In this document: positions 1-5,982 of the stretch, one piece after another | Position numbering within the stretch: the first letter of the stretch is position 1 | Layout: the number at the start of each line of letters is the position of its first letter | Origin: a bacterium SM23_31 | GTDB taxonomy: Bacteria; SM23-31 | Length of the DNA stretch: 6,012 nucleotides | Direction: 5' to 3' | NCBI GenBank assembly: GCA_001304035.1 | Contig: LJUD01000267.1 | Location: 1-6,012, forward strand | Notes under the pieces: generated by a model | Databases searched by the model: none | What the model was told of the DNA's origin: nothing | Seen by the model: the letters and a program-made list of their open reading frames with translations, nothing else | Program-made: the position numbers and the translations under genes

Positions 1-814
1 CAAAAAGATATTATATGTTGCTTTTGCGGCAGGCGGTTTGTTTCTCATACTTTCAAAACCGGTTTTAAGCCTGTGGAATTCACTGTTTTCAATGAGCGAA
101 TCCTGGGGCGCTTCCACTCAAATAAAGCAGCAGCTTATGATGAATAACGCCGGGGCCGTATCGAAGGATGCTTTTTTAATGTTATTATTCTGCGGCATTT
201 TATTTGTCTTATTCCGGCTGGTTCACAAGCGGAAAATCGGATTGGGAGCGGTAGCAGTTATTATAACCATAGTTGCACTGGCGGATACGTGGCGGATAGA
301 TAAGGACTTTCTCCAGCCTGTGCCGTACGACAGAATTCCACCGAAAGAAGGGGAAAAAATACAGGTGTATGATAATCTTAAAGAAATCGACCGCTCGCCG
401 TACCGTATATTTCCGGAAAACGCTTTTGTCCAGGGCGGAGCCGGATTGAAGTTTCAATACCCGGAAACAGCAATGGCATTCGGTTTTCTGGATTTTACTC
501 TAAAACGGTTTGATAAAGTACAGAGATACTTTTTGGACTATTTTCAGACAGTAAGGGAAGAGGGTATGCCGCAGCCTAATTTCCCGATACTGAATCTGCT
601 AAACGTAAAATATTACATAACTCCGATTCAAAGAAAGCATGAAAACCTACAGATAAAATTAATTTCGAATCCTTATATAATATTTGAGAACAAGGGAGCT
701 TTCCCTTACTACAATCTTGTACACAGCTACCGGGTTATTGATAATCCCGATGACGTATTTGCGACCGTTATCAGTCCGGGATTCAGGGGCGACCGGGAAG
801 TAATACTCGAAAAG

Positions 815-838
815 GAACCGCCGGCATTTGCGGGTGAA
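815..838 (+). repeat. Loose relative of the palindromic motif, in YfhO coding sequence
   Basis: GAACCGCCGG at 815-824 followed by GCGG at 830-833 can form a 4-bp CCGC/GCGG stem with an 8-nt loop. It resembles the 2313-2332 copy and is read in the same phase, giving EPPAFAGE here and DPPAAEK there. A further small inverted repeat, GCCGA-T-TCGGC, lies at 842-852. The stem is short, so relatedness to the better copies is uncertain. Confidence 0.25.
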
Positions 839-1151
839 AGCGCCGATTCGGCATCAATCGCTCAATCGCAGGACTCGGTTGAATTTATCGACAGCGGGGA
901 TTCCGGGATTTTTACTGGTGTCCGATAATTACCACCCGGAGTGGAATGCAACAATTGACGGGGAAGAAACCGAAGTATACATGGCAAATTACCTCTGGAA
1001 GGGTGTTTTTGTTCCGGCAGGTGAACATCAAATAGTGTTTACTTTTATTCCACATGAAATCCTTTACAGCCGCTGGATAAGCCTATGCGGCTTTATACTT
1101 TTTGCACTGTTACTTGGATTAATATTTATTGTTGAAAAAAGAGCTGCTTAG
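828..1151 (+). pseudogene. C-terminal fragment of the same YfhO-family gene, shifted frame
   Basis: This frame carries the expected end of the YfhO protein. It has GFLLVSDNYHPEW (906-944), then a DGEE turn, NYLWKGVFVPAG, a beta-strand ending FTFIP, and a last membrane helix at about 1077-1137 followed by a basic tail and a TAG stop. YfhO proteins typically end with this 'gfLvlsd-yypgW-a-vDG' block, one helix and a short tail. Similarity to that pattern is convincing only from about 861-879 onward. The upstream TTG at 828 is therefore not a credible start, and this is not an independent gene. The distance from EKEPP in the first frame to GFLL here is about 32 codons, the spacing expected of an intact protein, so only a small indel (net +1 or -2) separates the fragments. 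A 72-bp gap with no clear terminator or promoter follows before the next gene. Confidence 0.8.
854..869 (+). repeat. Perfect 8-bp tandem duplication TCAATCGC x2
   Basis: TCAATCGC occurs twice back to back in the zone where the YfhO reading frame breaks. Copy number changes the frame because 8 is not a multiple of 3. A third copy would join the upstream frame to the downstream frame, reading SIAQSLNRRTRLNLS across the junction. Loss of one copy by slippage or assembly collapse is therefore a possible cause of the frameshift. It is not the only one, since any net +1 or -2 change in about 840-880 would do the same. Confidence 0.6.
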
Positions 1152-1223
1152 TTCAGTGAGATAATAACGAGACTTCTATCATTTTTCGACTTCTGTAGTT
1201 AATAAATACTGAAAATATTTTAT

Positions 1224-2930
1224 ATGCAAAGCTATCAAAGAGACCGGCTGATTGCATTCGCCGTTAGTGTTGTTGTATTTTTTTTGTACCTGCCGGGTCT
1301 CAACTACCACAAACTGCTCGGAGAGTTTTTTTATAATACACCGCTTCGCATCCTTAACGGAGAACTCCCCGGCAAGGATGTGCATATTCATTACGGTGTT
1401 CTACGCTACTACCTCTGGGCATTAATGTATGTACTCTTCGGCGTTAAAACGGTTACACTTCGCATCCTTGCACCTGTTACCCTGGCATTGATGTCGGGGA
1501 GCGCATACCTCGTTGCACGAAAACTGCGGATCAACCTTTTGCTAAGCCTGATATGTGCCGTAGTTGTATTACATACGATGACAGCAACCTATGCAATCGA
1601 TTATTTTTCGCCCATCAGCGACCGCCACCTGTTTGCCTTCATTGGAATCCTGATAGTACACCAACTGATTAGTTCCCACAGCCGGAAACTTTATGTAATT
1701 GCCGGATTATATATCGCGGTAACTATTTCATTCGCACAGGAGACCGGTATCTATTTACTGGCGGCATATCTTGCATTTATGGGCGTTATCGGGATCATCA
1801 CTGTAAAAGGAAAATATTCATATATTTCGCTTCGTGAGTTATCGCAGCGGAACGTTTTTGCCCTCGCCGGATTTGCTGCCTATATGATCCCCCTGATTTT
1901 GTATCTGTCCGGCAAAGGAATTTTATTAAATATTTACCAGGACCTGTTTGTCGATATAAGTAAATTATACAGTTACGGGCATCTGAACTTTAGCAATCTC
2001 GCATCTCTTGCCGTTGTTCCCCAATCATTTTCCGTGCAAGATTTGAAGTTTTCTTTTCTAATATTTAGATTCTTTTTCATTATAGGGCTTTATGCCGGCA
2101 TCGGGATATGGATTTTTAAGAAAATATTGCGCTCTCAAAATGTTTCAAATGATAAGCTGTTCTTAACATTCGTACTATTATACGGTGTCTTTTCGGCATT
2201 CACGGCGATCAGGGCTTTTGATTCACAGCATGTTACTTTCATATCCCAGCCGTTCTATTTCCTTGCGGTTTGGACACTCCAGCAGATATACCGGTCGTTT
2301 CAGGCAGCGGCTGATCCGCCGGCGGCGGAAAAGCAGCCCCGTAGAAGTGAGAACCTGCAATTTAACGCCGGGAGACTTAAATCGCTGCTCAGTACAATAA
2401 TGGTTTTAATAATCGCAGCAAATCTGCTTTTCAGCGCACTTATCGTTTGTAAAGTGCTTATTAATACCTATCTTTTAAAGGGATTTGAATTTTCTTCGGT
2501 ACATGCACCCAATATACTTGTGGTGGATACTCCGGAATTACGTGATTATACTGCGGCATTACAGTATATTCAAGATGAAGTCCCTGAAGGTGAGCCGGTT
2601 TTTTCTTTAGAAAAAGCCAATGCGGTTACAAACTTTCTGGTTAACAGACCAAACGTAACAGAATATGATGTCGCACATCATTTTGTTTTATCACAAGAGC
2701 TGCGCAGCAGGGAGCTGCCAAAAATAATAAATCAAATATCATCCGTACGATACATACTTATATGGCGAAAGATGGTGGAAAGAGAAAATAATACCGGTTC
2801 CGACTTATACCGGGGAGAAACAAACATACCTTTCGAGTATTATTATCAAGATTACTATGATTATGTATTTAAATACTTTCGTATGGATAAAAAATTCGGT
2901 ACATTTGAAGTATGGATTAGAAAAGATTAA
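1224..2930 (+). CDS. GT-C-type multi-pass membrane glycosyltransferase (predicted)
   Basis: This 568-residue protein is probably an integral-membrane glycosyltransferase that uses a lipid-phosphate sugar and acts on the outer face of the cytoplasmic membrane. The first helix (about 9-25) is followed by a loop with acidic residues E34, E47 and D52 in a G-E-L-P-G-K-D pattern. Next comes HYGVLRYYLWALMYVLFG, the usual GT-C layout of an acidic first loop before 'YgpL-Y'. Further helices lie near 79-97, 104-122, 135-150, 156-192, 211-229, 278-298, 311-328, 338-356 and 387-412, and a soluble domain occupies about 425-568. The RAFDSQH segment (330-336) resembles an 'R-d--H' pattern I associate with uncharacterised GT-C-like proteins. 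The ATG has no visible Shine-Dalgarno. The loop at 361-376 is low-complexity (AAADPPAAEKQPRR) and carries a palindromic repeat. The specific subfamily, donor and acceptor cannot be named; a polymerase or ligase-like membrane protein is the alternative. Confidence 0.72.
   Translation: MQSYQRDRLIAFAVSVVVFFLYLPGLNYHKLLGEFFYNTPLRILNGELPGKDVHIHYGVLRYYLWALMYVLFGVKTVTLRILAPVTLALMSGSAYLVARKLRINLLLSLICAVVVLHTMTATYAIDYFSPISDRHLFAFIGILIVHQLISSHSRKLYVIAGLYIAVTISFAQETGIYLLAAYLAFMGVIGIITVKGKYSYISLRELSQRNVFALAGFAAYMIPLILYLSGKGILLNIYQDLFVDISKLYSYGHLNFSNLASLAVVPQSFSVQDLKFSFLIFRFFFIIGLYAGIGIWIFKKILRSQNVSNDKLFLTFVLLYGVFSAFTAIRAFDSQHVTFISQPFYFLAVWTLQQIYRSFQAAADPPAAEKQPRRSENLQFNAGRLKSLLSTIMVLIIAANLLFSALIVCKVLINTYLLKGFEFSSVHAPNILVVDTPELRDYTAALQYIQDEVPEGEPVFSLEKANAVTNFLVNRPNVTEYDVAHHFVLSQELRSRELPKIINQISSVRYILIWRKMVERENNTGSDLYRGETNIPFEYYYQDYYDYVFKYFRMDKKFGTFEVWIRKD
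2313..2332 (+). repeat. Palindromic motif GATCCGCC-N4-GCGGAAAA inside a gene
   Basis: TCCGCC (2315-2320) and GGCGGA (2324-2329) form a perfect 6-bp stem around a 3-nt loop. The two arms, GATCCGCC and GCGGAAAA, are identical to those at 5939-5946 and 5951-5958, with only the 4 bases between them differing. Here the motif encodes DPPAAEK, residues 364-370 of the GT-C protein, in a hydrophilic loop between membrane helices. It may be a dispersed repeat tolerated in coding sequence, although two copies in 6 kb is thin evidence. Confidence 0.45.
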
Positions 2931-2995
2931 AGGTAAGAATTCACTAAAAATAAAATATTCCATAATAGTAACACAGACATTCCTGTATTACCCCT

Positions 2996-3044
2996 GCGGG
3001 ATTTGCGAATAGTGCATCACATAATTTAGTCCCGCTCAGCGGGA
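2996..3044 (+). promoter_or_regulatory. Hairpin with an alternative pairing partner upstream of the GT2 gene
   Basis: TCCCGC (3030-3035) and GCGGGA (3039-3044) form a 6-bp, mostly G:C stem around a TCA loop, ending 15 nt before the GT2 start codon. A second copy of GCGGGA at 2996-3001 could pair with the same TCCCGC, so the two structures exclude each other. The downstream arm runs into GGGAGAGG (3041-3048), the only purine-rich Shine-Dalgarno candidate for the gene. No T-run follows, so this is not an intrinsic terminator. It may affect translation of the GT2 gene or simply be an intergenic palindromic repeat. The rest of the 129-bp gap is AT-rich and featureless. Confidence 0.4.
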
Positions 3045-3059
3045 GAGGATATTAACAAT

Positions 3060-3989
3060 ATGGCAAACATTGATATATCCGTAGTCATTCCGGTTTACAA
3101 CAGCGAAGAGTGCCTGGAAGAGCTTGCCAAAAGATTGACCGAAGTTCTGGAAAAAACAGGGCTGACTTATGAAATAATTCTGGTGAACGACGGAAGTGCG
3201 GACAACAGTTGGGGAAAGATCACTGATCTATGCGAAATACATAGTACGGTAAAGGGAATCAAATTAAGAAAGAACTTTGGTCAGGACAATGCAATAATTG
3301 CGGGATTGAATTATGCGACGGGTGCATCAATAATAATAATGGATGACGATTTGCAGCACGATCCGGCGGATATTCCCGCACTGCTTGATGGTCTGGAACA
3401 GGGATATGACGTATGTTATGCCCGCTTTAGTATAAAAAAACAGACATGGTTCAAGAATTTCGGAAGCTGGTTTAATGATAAAGTCGCAAATATTGTTCTA
3501 AAGAAGCCGAAAGGCGTTTATTTATCTCCATATAAGGCTGTAAAACGCGAGGTCATAGACGAAATAATAAAATATGATGGACCCTATCCTTATGTCGACG
3601 GCTTGCTGTTTCGCGTCACTGCTAATATTACTCAAGTGCCCGTTATGCATCATGAACGGTTCGCCGGTAAAGGTAATTACAACCTGAGAAAATCGATTAC
3701 CGTCTGGTTAAAACTGGCAACGAATTTTTCGGTATTCCCGCTGCGAATTGCCACATACGTCGGATTTTTAGCCTCCTGTATCGGTTTTCTCCTTGCAATA
3801 TTTTTTATCATCCAGCATTTTGTTGTAGAAGGTGCTCCGGCTGGATGGGCATCAACAATTGTAAGTGTTTTGTTTTTAGGGGGCATCCAGCTAATCTCCA
3901 TAGGGATAATCGGTGAGTATTTAGGACGTTTATTCCTGCAGCACAGTGAAGCGCCCCAGTTCGTTGTTGAGAATGTTGTTGAAAAGTAG
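3060..3989 (+). CDS. GT2 polyprenyl-phosphate glycosyltransferase, ArnC/GtrB/CsbB type
   Basis: This 309-residue protein likely transfers a sugar from a nucleotide donor to undecaprenyl phosphate on the cytoplasmic face of the inner membrane. The N-terminal GT-A domain begins SVVIPVYN (7-14). It contains NDGSADNSW (43-51), RKNFGQDNAIIAG (70-82) and the metal-binding DDD in MDDDLQH (94-100). HERFAGKGNYNLRK (198-211) corresponds to the 'R-yGeSKYsf' motif of ArnC-like enzymes. Two membrane helices follow, at about 229-252 and 264-285, the second ending in GEYLGRLF, a strong signature of this subgroup. Length and domain order match ArnC, GtrB and CsbB (about 310-330 residues). The ATG is preceded by GGGAGAGG at a rather long spacing. 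The gene ends 28 bp before the acyltransferase, suggesting cotranscription. The sugar cannot be read from sequence; glucose, GlcNAc or a 4-amino sugar are all possible. Confidence 0.9.
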   Translation: MANIDISVVIPVYNSEECLEELAKRLTEVLEKTGLTYEIILVNDGSADNSWGKITDLCEIHSTVKGIKLRKNFGQDNAIIAGLNYATGASIIIMDDDLQHDPADIPALLDGLEQGYDVCYARFSIKKQTWFKNFGSWFNDKVANIVLKKPKGVYLSPYKAVKREVIDEIIKYDGPYPYVDGLLFRVTANITQVPVMHHERFAGKGNYNLRKSITVWLKLATNFSVFPLRIATYVGFLASCIGFLLAIFFIIQHFVVEGAPAGWASTIVSVLFLGGIQLISIGIIGEYLGRLFLQHSEAPQFVVENVVEK

Positions 3990-4017
3990 AAATGGAAGGA
4001 TTATTTTTATTTAAACA

Positions 4018-4560
4018 ATGAAAGCTCTACAAGAAATAGGTTTCGGAAAAGCATTTAAATTTGTATTTTTTACAATATTAATGATTTTCTATAAGATAAT
4101 GATTTTCCCTCAACTTCGGGTATTATACCTGAGAGTATTGGGAGCTAAAATCGGTAATAACGTTATTATCCATAACGCACGTTTTTTCAATTTTTACAGG
4201 ACAGGATTTAAAGGGCTTAAAATAGGAAACAATTGCTTTATTGGTGAAGAGTGTTTATTAGATTTAGCTGATGAAATCGTAATTTCTGATAACGTAACTT
4301 TAGCCGAACGGGTTACACTGTTAACGCACACTAACGTAGGATATAAAGATCACCCGCTTCAGAAATACTTTCCATCAATTTCTAAACCTGTTATTATAAA
4401 AAACGGTTCATTTATTGGAGCACAAGCAACCGTACTGCCGGGTGTAAACATCAATGAATGTGTATTCGTTGCTGCCGGGAGCGTAGTAACGAAAGACGTA
4501 TTGAGATTCAGTGTGGTTGGCGGTGTTCCTGCGAAACTAATCAGAAAAATAGACTCATAA
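4018..4560 (+). CDS. Hexapeptide-repeat (left-handed beta-helix) acyltransferase
   Basis: This 180-residue protein is probably an acetyl-CoA-dependent O- or N-acetyltransferase acting on a sugar or nucleotide sugar. The hydrophobic N-terminus (about 12-40) may form a membrane-associated helix. Hexapeptide turns follow: IGNNVI (45-50), IGNNCFIGEECLL (69-81), ISDNVTL (89-95), IKNGSFIGAQATVLPGV (127-143) and AAGSVVTKDV (152-161), closed by VGGVPAKLI (167-175). H104 in the THTN segment sits in the loop that usually carries the catalytic histidine; H112 is also nearby. The size and ending match the WbbJ/maltose-acetyltransferase-like group. An in-frame TAA at 4012 forces the start to be at or after 4018. 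The AAGGA at 3996-4000 is 17 nt away, too far for a normal ribosome binding site. Beside wecE it could acetylate dTDP-Fuc4N, but O-acetylation of the polysaccharide is equally possible. Cotranscription with the GT2 gene is likely. Confidence 0.85.
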   Translation: MKALQEIGFGKAFKFVFFTILMIFYKIMIFPQLRVLYLRVLGAKIGNNVIIHNARFFNFYRTGFKGLKIGNNCFIGEECLLDLADEIVISDNVTLAERVTLLTHTNVGYKDHPLQKYFPSISKPVIIKNGSFIGAQATVLPGVNINECVFVAAGSVVTKDVLRFSVVGGVPAKLIRKIDS

Positions 4561-4644
4561 GTTCAGCATTGCTATATTTAATTGTTTTAATTAATACACA
4601 ATTTGCGGAGATGTTAATTATACCAGATGGAGAAATTACTATCG

Positions 4645-4650
4645 TATAAT
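4645..4650 (+). promoter_or_regulatory. Possible -10 element (TATAAT) before wecE
   Basis: A perfect TATAAT lies in the AT-rich gap between the acyltransferase and wecE, about 82 bp before the chosen wecE start. No convincing -35 box lies 16-18 nt upstream, and such a hexamer is expected by chance in DNA this AT-rich. The gap (4561-4731) otherwise holds only AT-rich sequence. Its size, larger than the 28-bp gap before it, leaves room for a separate promoter. Confidence 0.2.
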
Positions 4651-4716
4651 ATAATTGTTACATGTATTTTTAAAAACACAAGGCTTTCGTCAATATTTTA
4701 ATTAGTGTCGTATAAA

Positions 4717-4721
4717 AGGTG
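4717..4721 (+). promoter_or_regulatory. Ribosome binding site AGGTG that decides the wecE start
   Basis: AGGTG within AAAAGGTGGG matches the CACCU part of the usual 16S rRNA 3' end and lies 10 nt before the TTG at 4732. The competing GTG at 4705 has only AT-rich sequence upstream, and this motif would fall inside its coding region. Together with family N-terminal length, this favours TTG 4732. Confidence 0.5.
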
Positions 4722-4731
4722 GGATATTCGA

Positions 4732-5874
4732 TTGTCACAAAGAAATATTAAGATACCGTTTAATAGCCCTTATCTAACCGGTAAGGAATTAATTTACCTT
4801 CAGGAAAGCCTGAAGAGCGGGAATATCGTCGGAAATGCCGGTTTCACCCGCAAATGTGAGGAATTATTAGAAAAGTCTTTCAGCGCAAAAAAGATATTAT
4901 TGACAAATTCGTGTACGGATGCCCTTGAAATGGCATCATTGTTGACCGGTTTGAAGCCCGGAGACGAGGTATTGGTTCCTTCTTTTACGTTTGTTTCAAC
5001 GGTTAACGCTTTTATTTTACGCGGCGCACGCCCCGTTTTTGTAGATATACGCGAGGATACGCTGAATATCGACGAGACAAAGATTGATGAAAAAATTACT
5101 GAGAAGACAAAGGCAATTTTTCCGGTACACTATGCCGGCGTCTCGTGTGAAATGGACGCCATTACGGATACTGCGAAACGTTATAATCTGTTTGTCGTGG
5201 AGGATGCAGCTCAGGGTGTTAATGCGAAATACAACGGTCAATACCTTGGAACAATAGGAGACATCGGTACGTACAGCTTTCACGGCACCAAGAATTATAC
5301 CTGCGGCGAAGGCGGGGCTATTGTAATCAACAATAATAACTTCATCGAAAGAGCCGAAATAATAAGAGAAAAAGGGACAAACAAGAGTAAATTCCTGCGG
5401 GGAGAGATAGACAAATACACATGGGTGGACATAGGCTCGAGTTATTTGGTTTCCGATATGCTGGCGGCTTTTCTGCTTGCCCAACTTGAAAATTTAGATG
5501 AGATCAGCAAAAAGCGAAAAGAAATATTTGATTATTATTATGAAAACTTAGAAAAATTACAGACGGCGGGGGAACTGAAACTGCCGTCGGTTCCGGGCAA
5601 TTGTGAGACGAACTACCACCTGTTTTATGTTATTCTGAATTCTGAAGATAAGAGAAACAACATTATAAAGCGGCTGCGGGAGCATGGAATACAGGCGGTT
5701 TTTCATTATGTTCCGCTGCATACGTCCCCTATGGGAATTAAATATGGTTATAAAGCCGGTGATCTTCCGGTAACCGAAAGTATGAGCAGCCGGCTGCTGA
5801 GGCTCCCCTTATATCCCCACCTTGAAAAGGACAGTCAGAAATATATTATTGATTCGTTGAAAATTTGTATGTAA
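4732..5874 (+). CDS. wecE: dTDP-4-amino-4,6-dideoxygalactose transaminase (WecE/RffA)
   Basis: This cytoplasmic PLP enzyme of the DegT/DnrJ/EryC1 family converts dTDP-4-keto-6-deoxy-D-glucose plus glutamate to dTDP-4-amino-4,6-dideoxy-D-galactose (dTDP-Fuc4N). From memory, the protein resembles E. coli WecE along its whole length. Shared blocks include IPFN near the start, PSFTFVSTVNAFILRGA, VFVDIREDTLNIDET, VHYAGVSCEMD, VVEDAAQG, SFHGTKNYT, ERAEIIREKGTNKS, DKYTWVDIGSSYL and AVFHYVPLH. The PLP lysine is in SFHGTKN, residue 187 counted from TTG 4732, and D158 in VVEDAAQ is the expected cofactor aspartate. A start at TTG 4732 gives 380 residues, close to the roughly 376 of E. coli. The GTG at 4705 would add nine residues without family support. 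The gene ends TAA followed directly by TAG. Its neighbours suggest Fuc4N(Ac) for an envelope glycan. In-window rmlA/rmlB are absent, so the substrate must come from elsewhere. Confidence 0.93.
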   Translation: MSQRNIKIPFNSPYLTGKELIYLQESLKSGNIVGNAGFTRKCEELLEKSFSAKKILLTNSCTDALEMASLLTGLKPGDEVLVPSFTFVSTVNAFILRGARPVFVDIREDTLNIDETKIDEKITEKTKAIFPVHYAGVSCEMDAITDTAKRYNLFVVEDAAQGVNAKYNGQYLGTIGDIGTYSFHGTKNYTCGEGGAIVINNNNFIERAEIIREKGTNKSKFLRGEIDKYTWVDIGSSYLVSDMLAAFLLAQLENLDEISKKRKEIFDYYYENLEKLQTAGELKLPSVPGNCETNYHLFYVILNSEDKRNNIIKRLREHGIQAVFHYVPLHTSPMGIKYGYKAGDLPVTESMSSRLLRLPLYPHLEKDSQKYIIDSLKICM

Positions 5875-5886
5875 TAGTACCAAGCC

Positions 5887-5982
5887 TTTTGCAATCCTCC
5901 TCCGGTTGCATACTTCAGTATGCATAGCGATTTCTAAAGATCCGCCTCTTGCGGAAAAAGTCCCACTGAGCGGAATGCAAAA
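5887..5982. repeat. Structured intergenic element with nested inverted repeats
   Basis: The 138-bp non-coding end of the window is unusually rich in inverted repeats. Outer arms TTTTGCA (5887-5893) and TGCAAAA (5976-5982) enclose a perfect 7-bp hairpin, TGCATAC-TTCA-GTATGCA (5907-5924), and a 5-bp hairpin, TCCGC-CTCTT-GCGGA (5941-5955). GCGGA recurs at 5970-5974 and could compete for TCCGC. GTCCCACTGAGCGGA (5960-5974) looks like a decayed version of the hairpin at 3029-3044. No T-run follows any stem, so a classical terminator is not supported. It may be a repetitive intergenic element or an RNA-level structure at the end of the wecE transcript. Confidence 0.45.
5939..5958 (+). repeat. Second copy of palindromic motif GATCCGCC-N4-GCGGAAAA
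   Basis: Both 8-base arms match those at 2313-2332 exactly, while the central four bases are TCTT instead of GGCG. A conserved stem and flanks with a changed loop is the pattern expected of a small palindromic repeat family. This copy is intergenic, just downstream of wecE, whereas the other lies in coding sequence. Confidence 0.45.

Larger units (their letters stand above)
2..928 (+). pseudogene. YfhO-family membrane protein, 5'-partial main fragment, frameshifted
   Basis: This is the C-terminal part of a large YfhO-type (GT-C-like) membrane protein. The frame is open from position 2 at the window edge, so the true start is upstream; the TTG at 38 is only an internal codon. Hydrophobic segments lie at about 8-85, 164-220 and 236-290. 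They are followed by a soluble region with the family hallmark LNLLNVKYYI (590-619), and then an EKEPPAF stretch (809-829) that in the family precedes the last beta-rich segment. The frame then runs into a stop at 926-928 without the conserved C-terminus, which continues in the frame of the next entry. B. subtilis YfhO is implicated in transferring sugars from a lipid carrier to lipoteichoic acid, so a role in extracytoplasmic glycan decoration is plausible here. The family call is confident. Whether the gene is truly broken or carries a sequencing indel is open. Confidence 0.82.

Noticed and set aside
828..1151. Independent small gene starting at TTG 828
   Set aside because: Its last two thirds match the YfhO C-terminus, while the first dozen or so codons match nothing and overlap the main fragment; it is the frameshifted tail of the same gene.
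2699..2708. GCTGCGCAGC palindrome in the GT-C gene
   Set aside because: Short, isolated, in coding sequence, and without a second copy in the window.
3361..3371. ATCCG-G-CGGAT palindrome in the GT2 gene
   Set aside because: It encodes the family-conserved DP-DIP stretch after the DDD motif, so protein constraint explains it.
4458..4649. 63-codon + strand frame overlapping the end of the acyltransferase
   Set aside because: It mostly overlaps the conserved hexapeptide C-terminus in another frame, has a cysteine- and arginine-rich translation without a motif, and has no supporting ribosome binding site.
5017..5484. 155-codon open frame on the - strand inside wecE
   Set aside because: It lies wholly antisense to a strongly conserved PLP enzyme and its translation shows no recognisable domain.
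5562..5588. GACGGC...GCCGTC inverted repeat in wecE
   Set aside because: The encoded AGELKLPSVP segment matches WecE homologues, so no separate element is needed.
5941..5974. Intrinsic terminator for the wecE transcript
   Set aside because: Stems are present but neither is followed by a T-run on the + strand.
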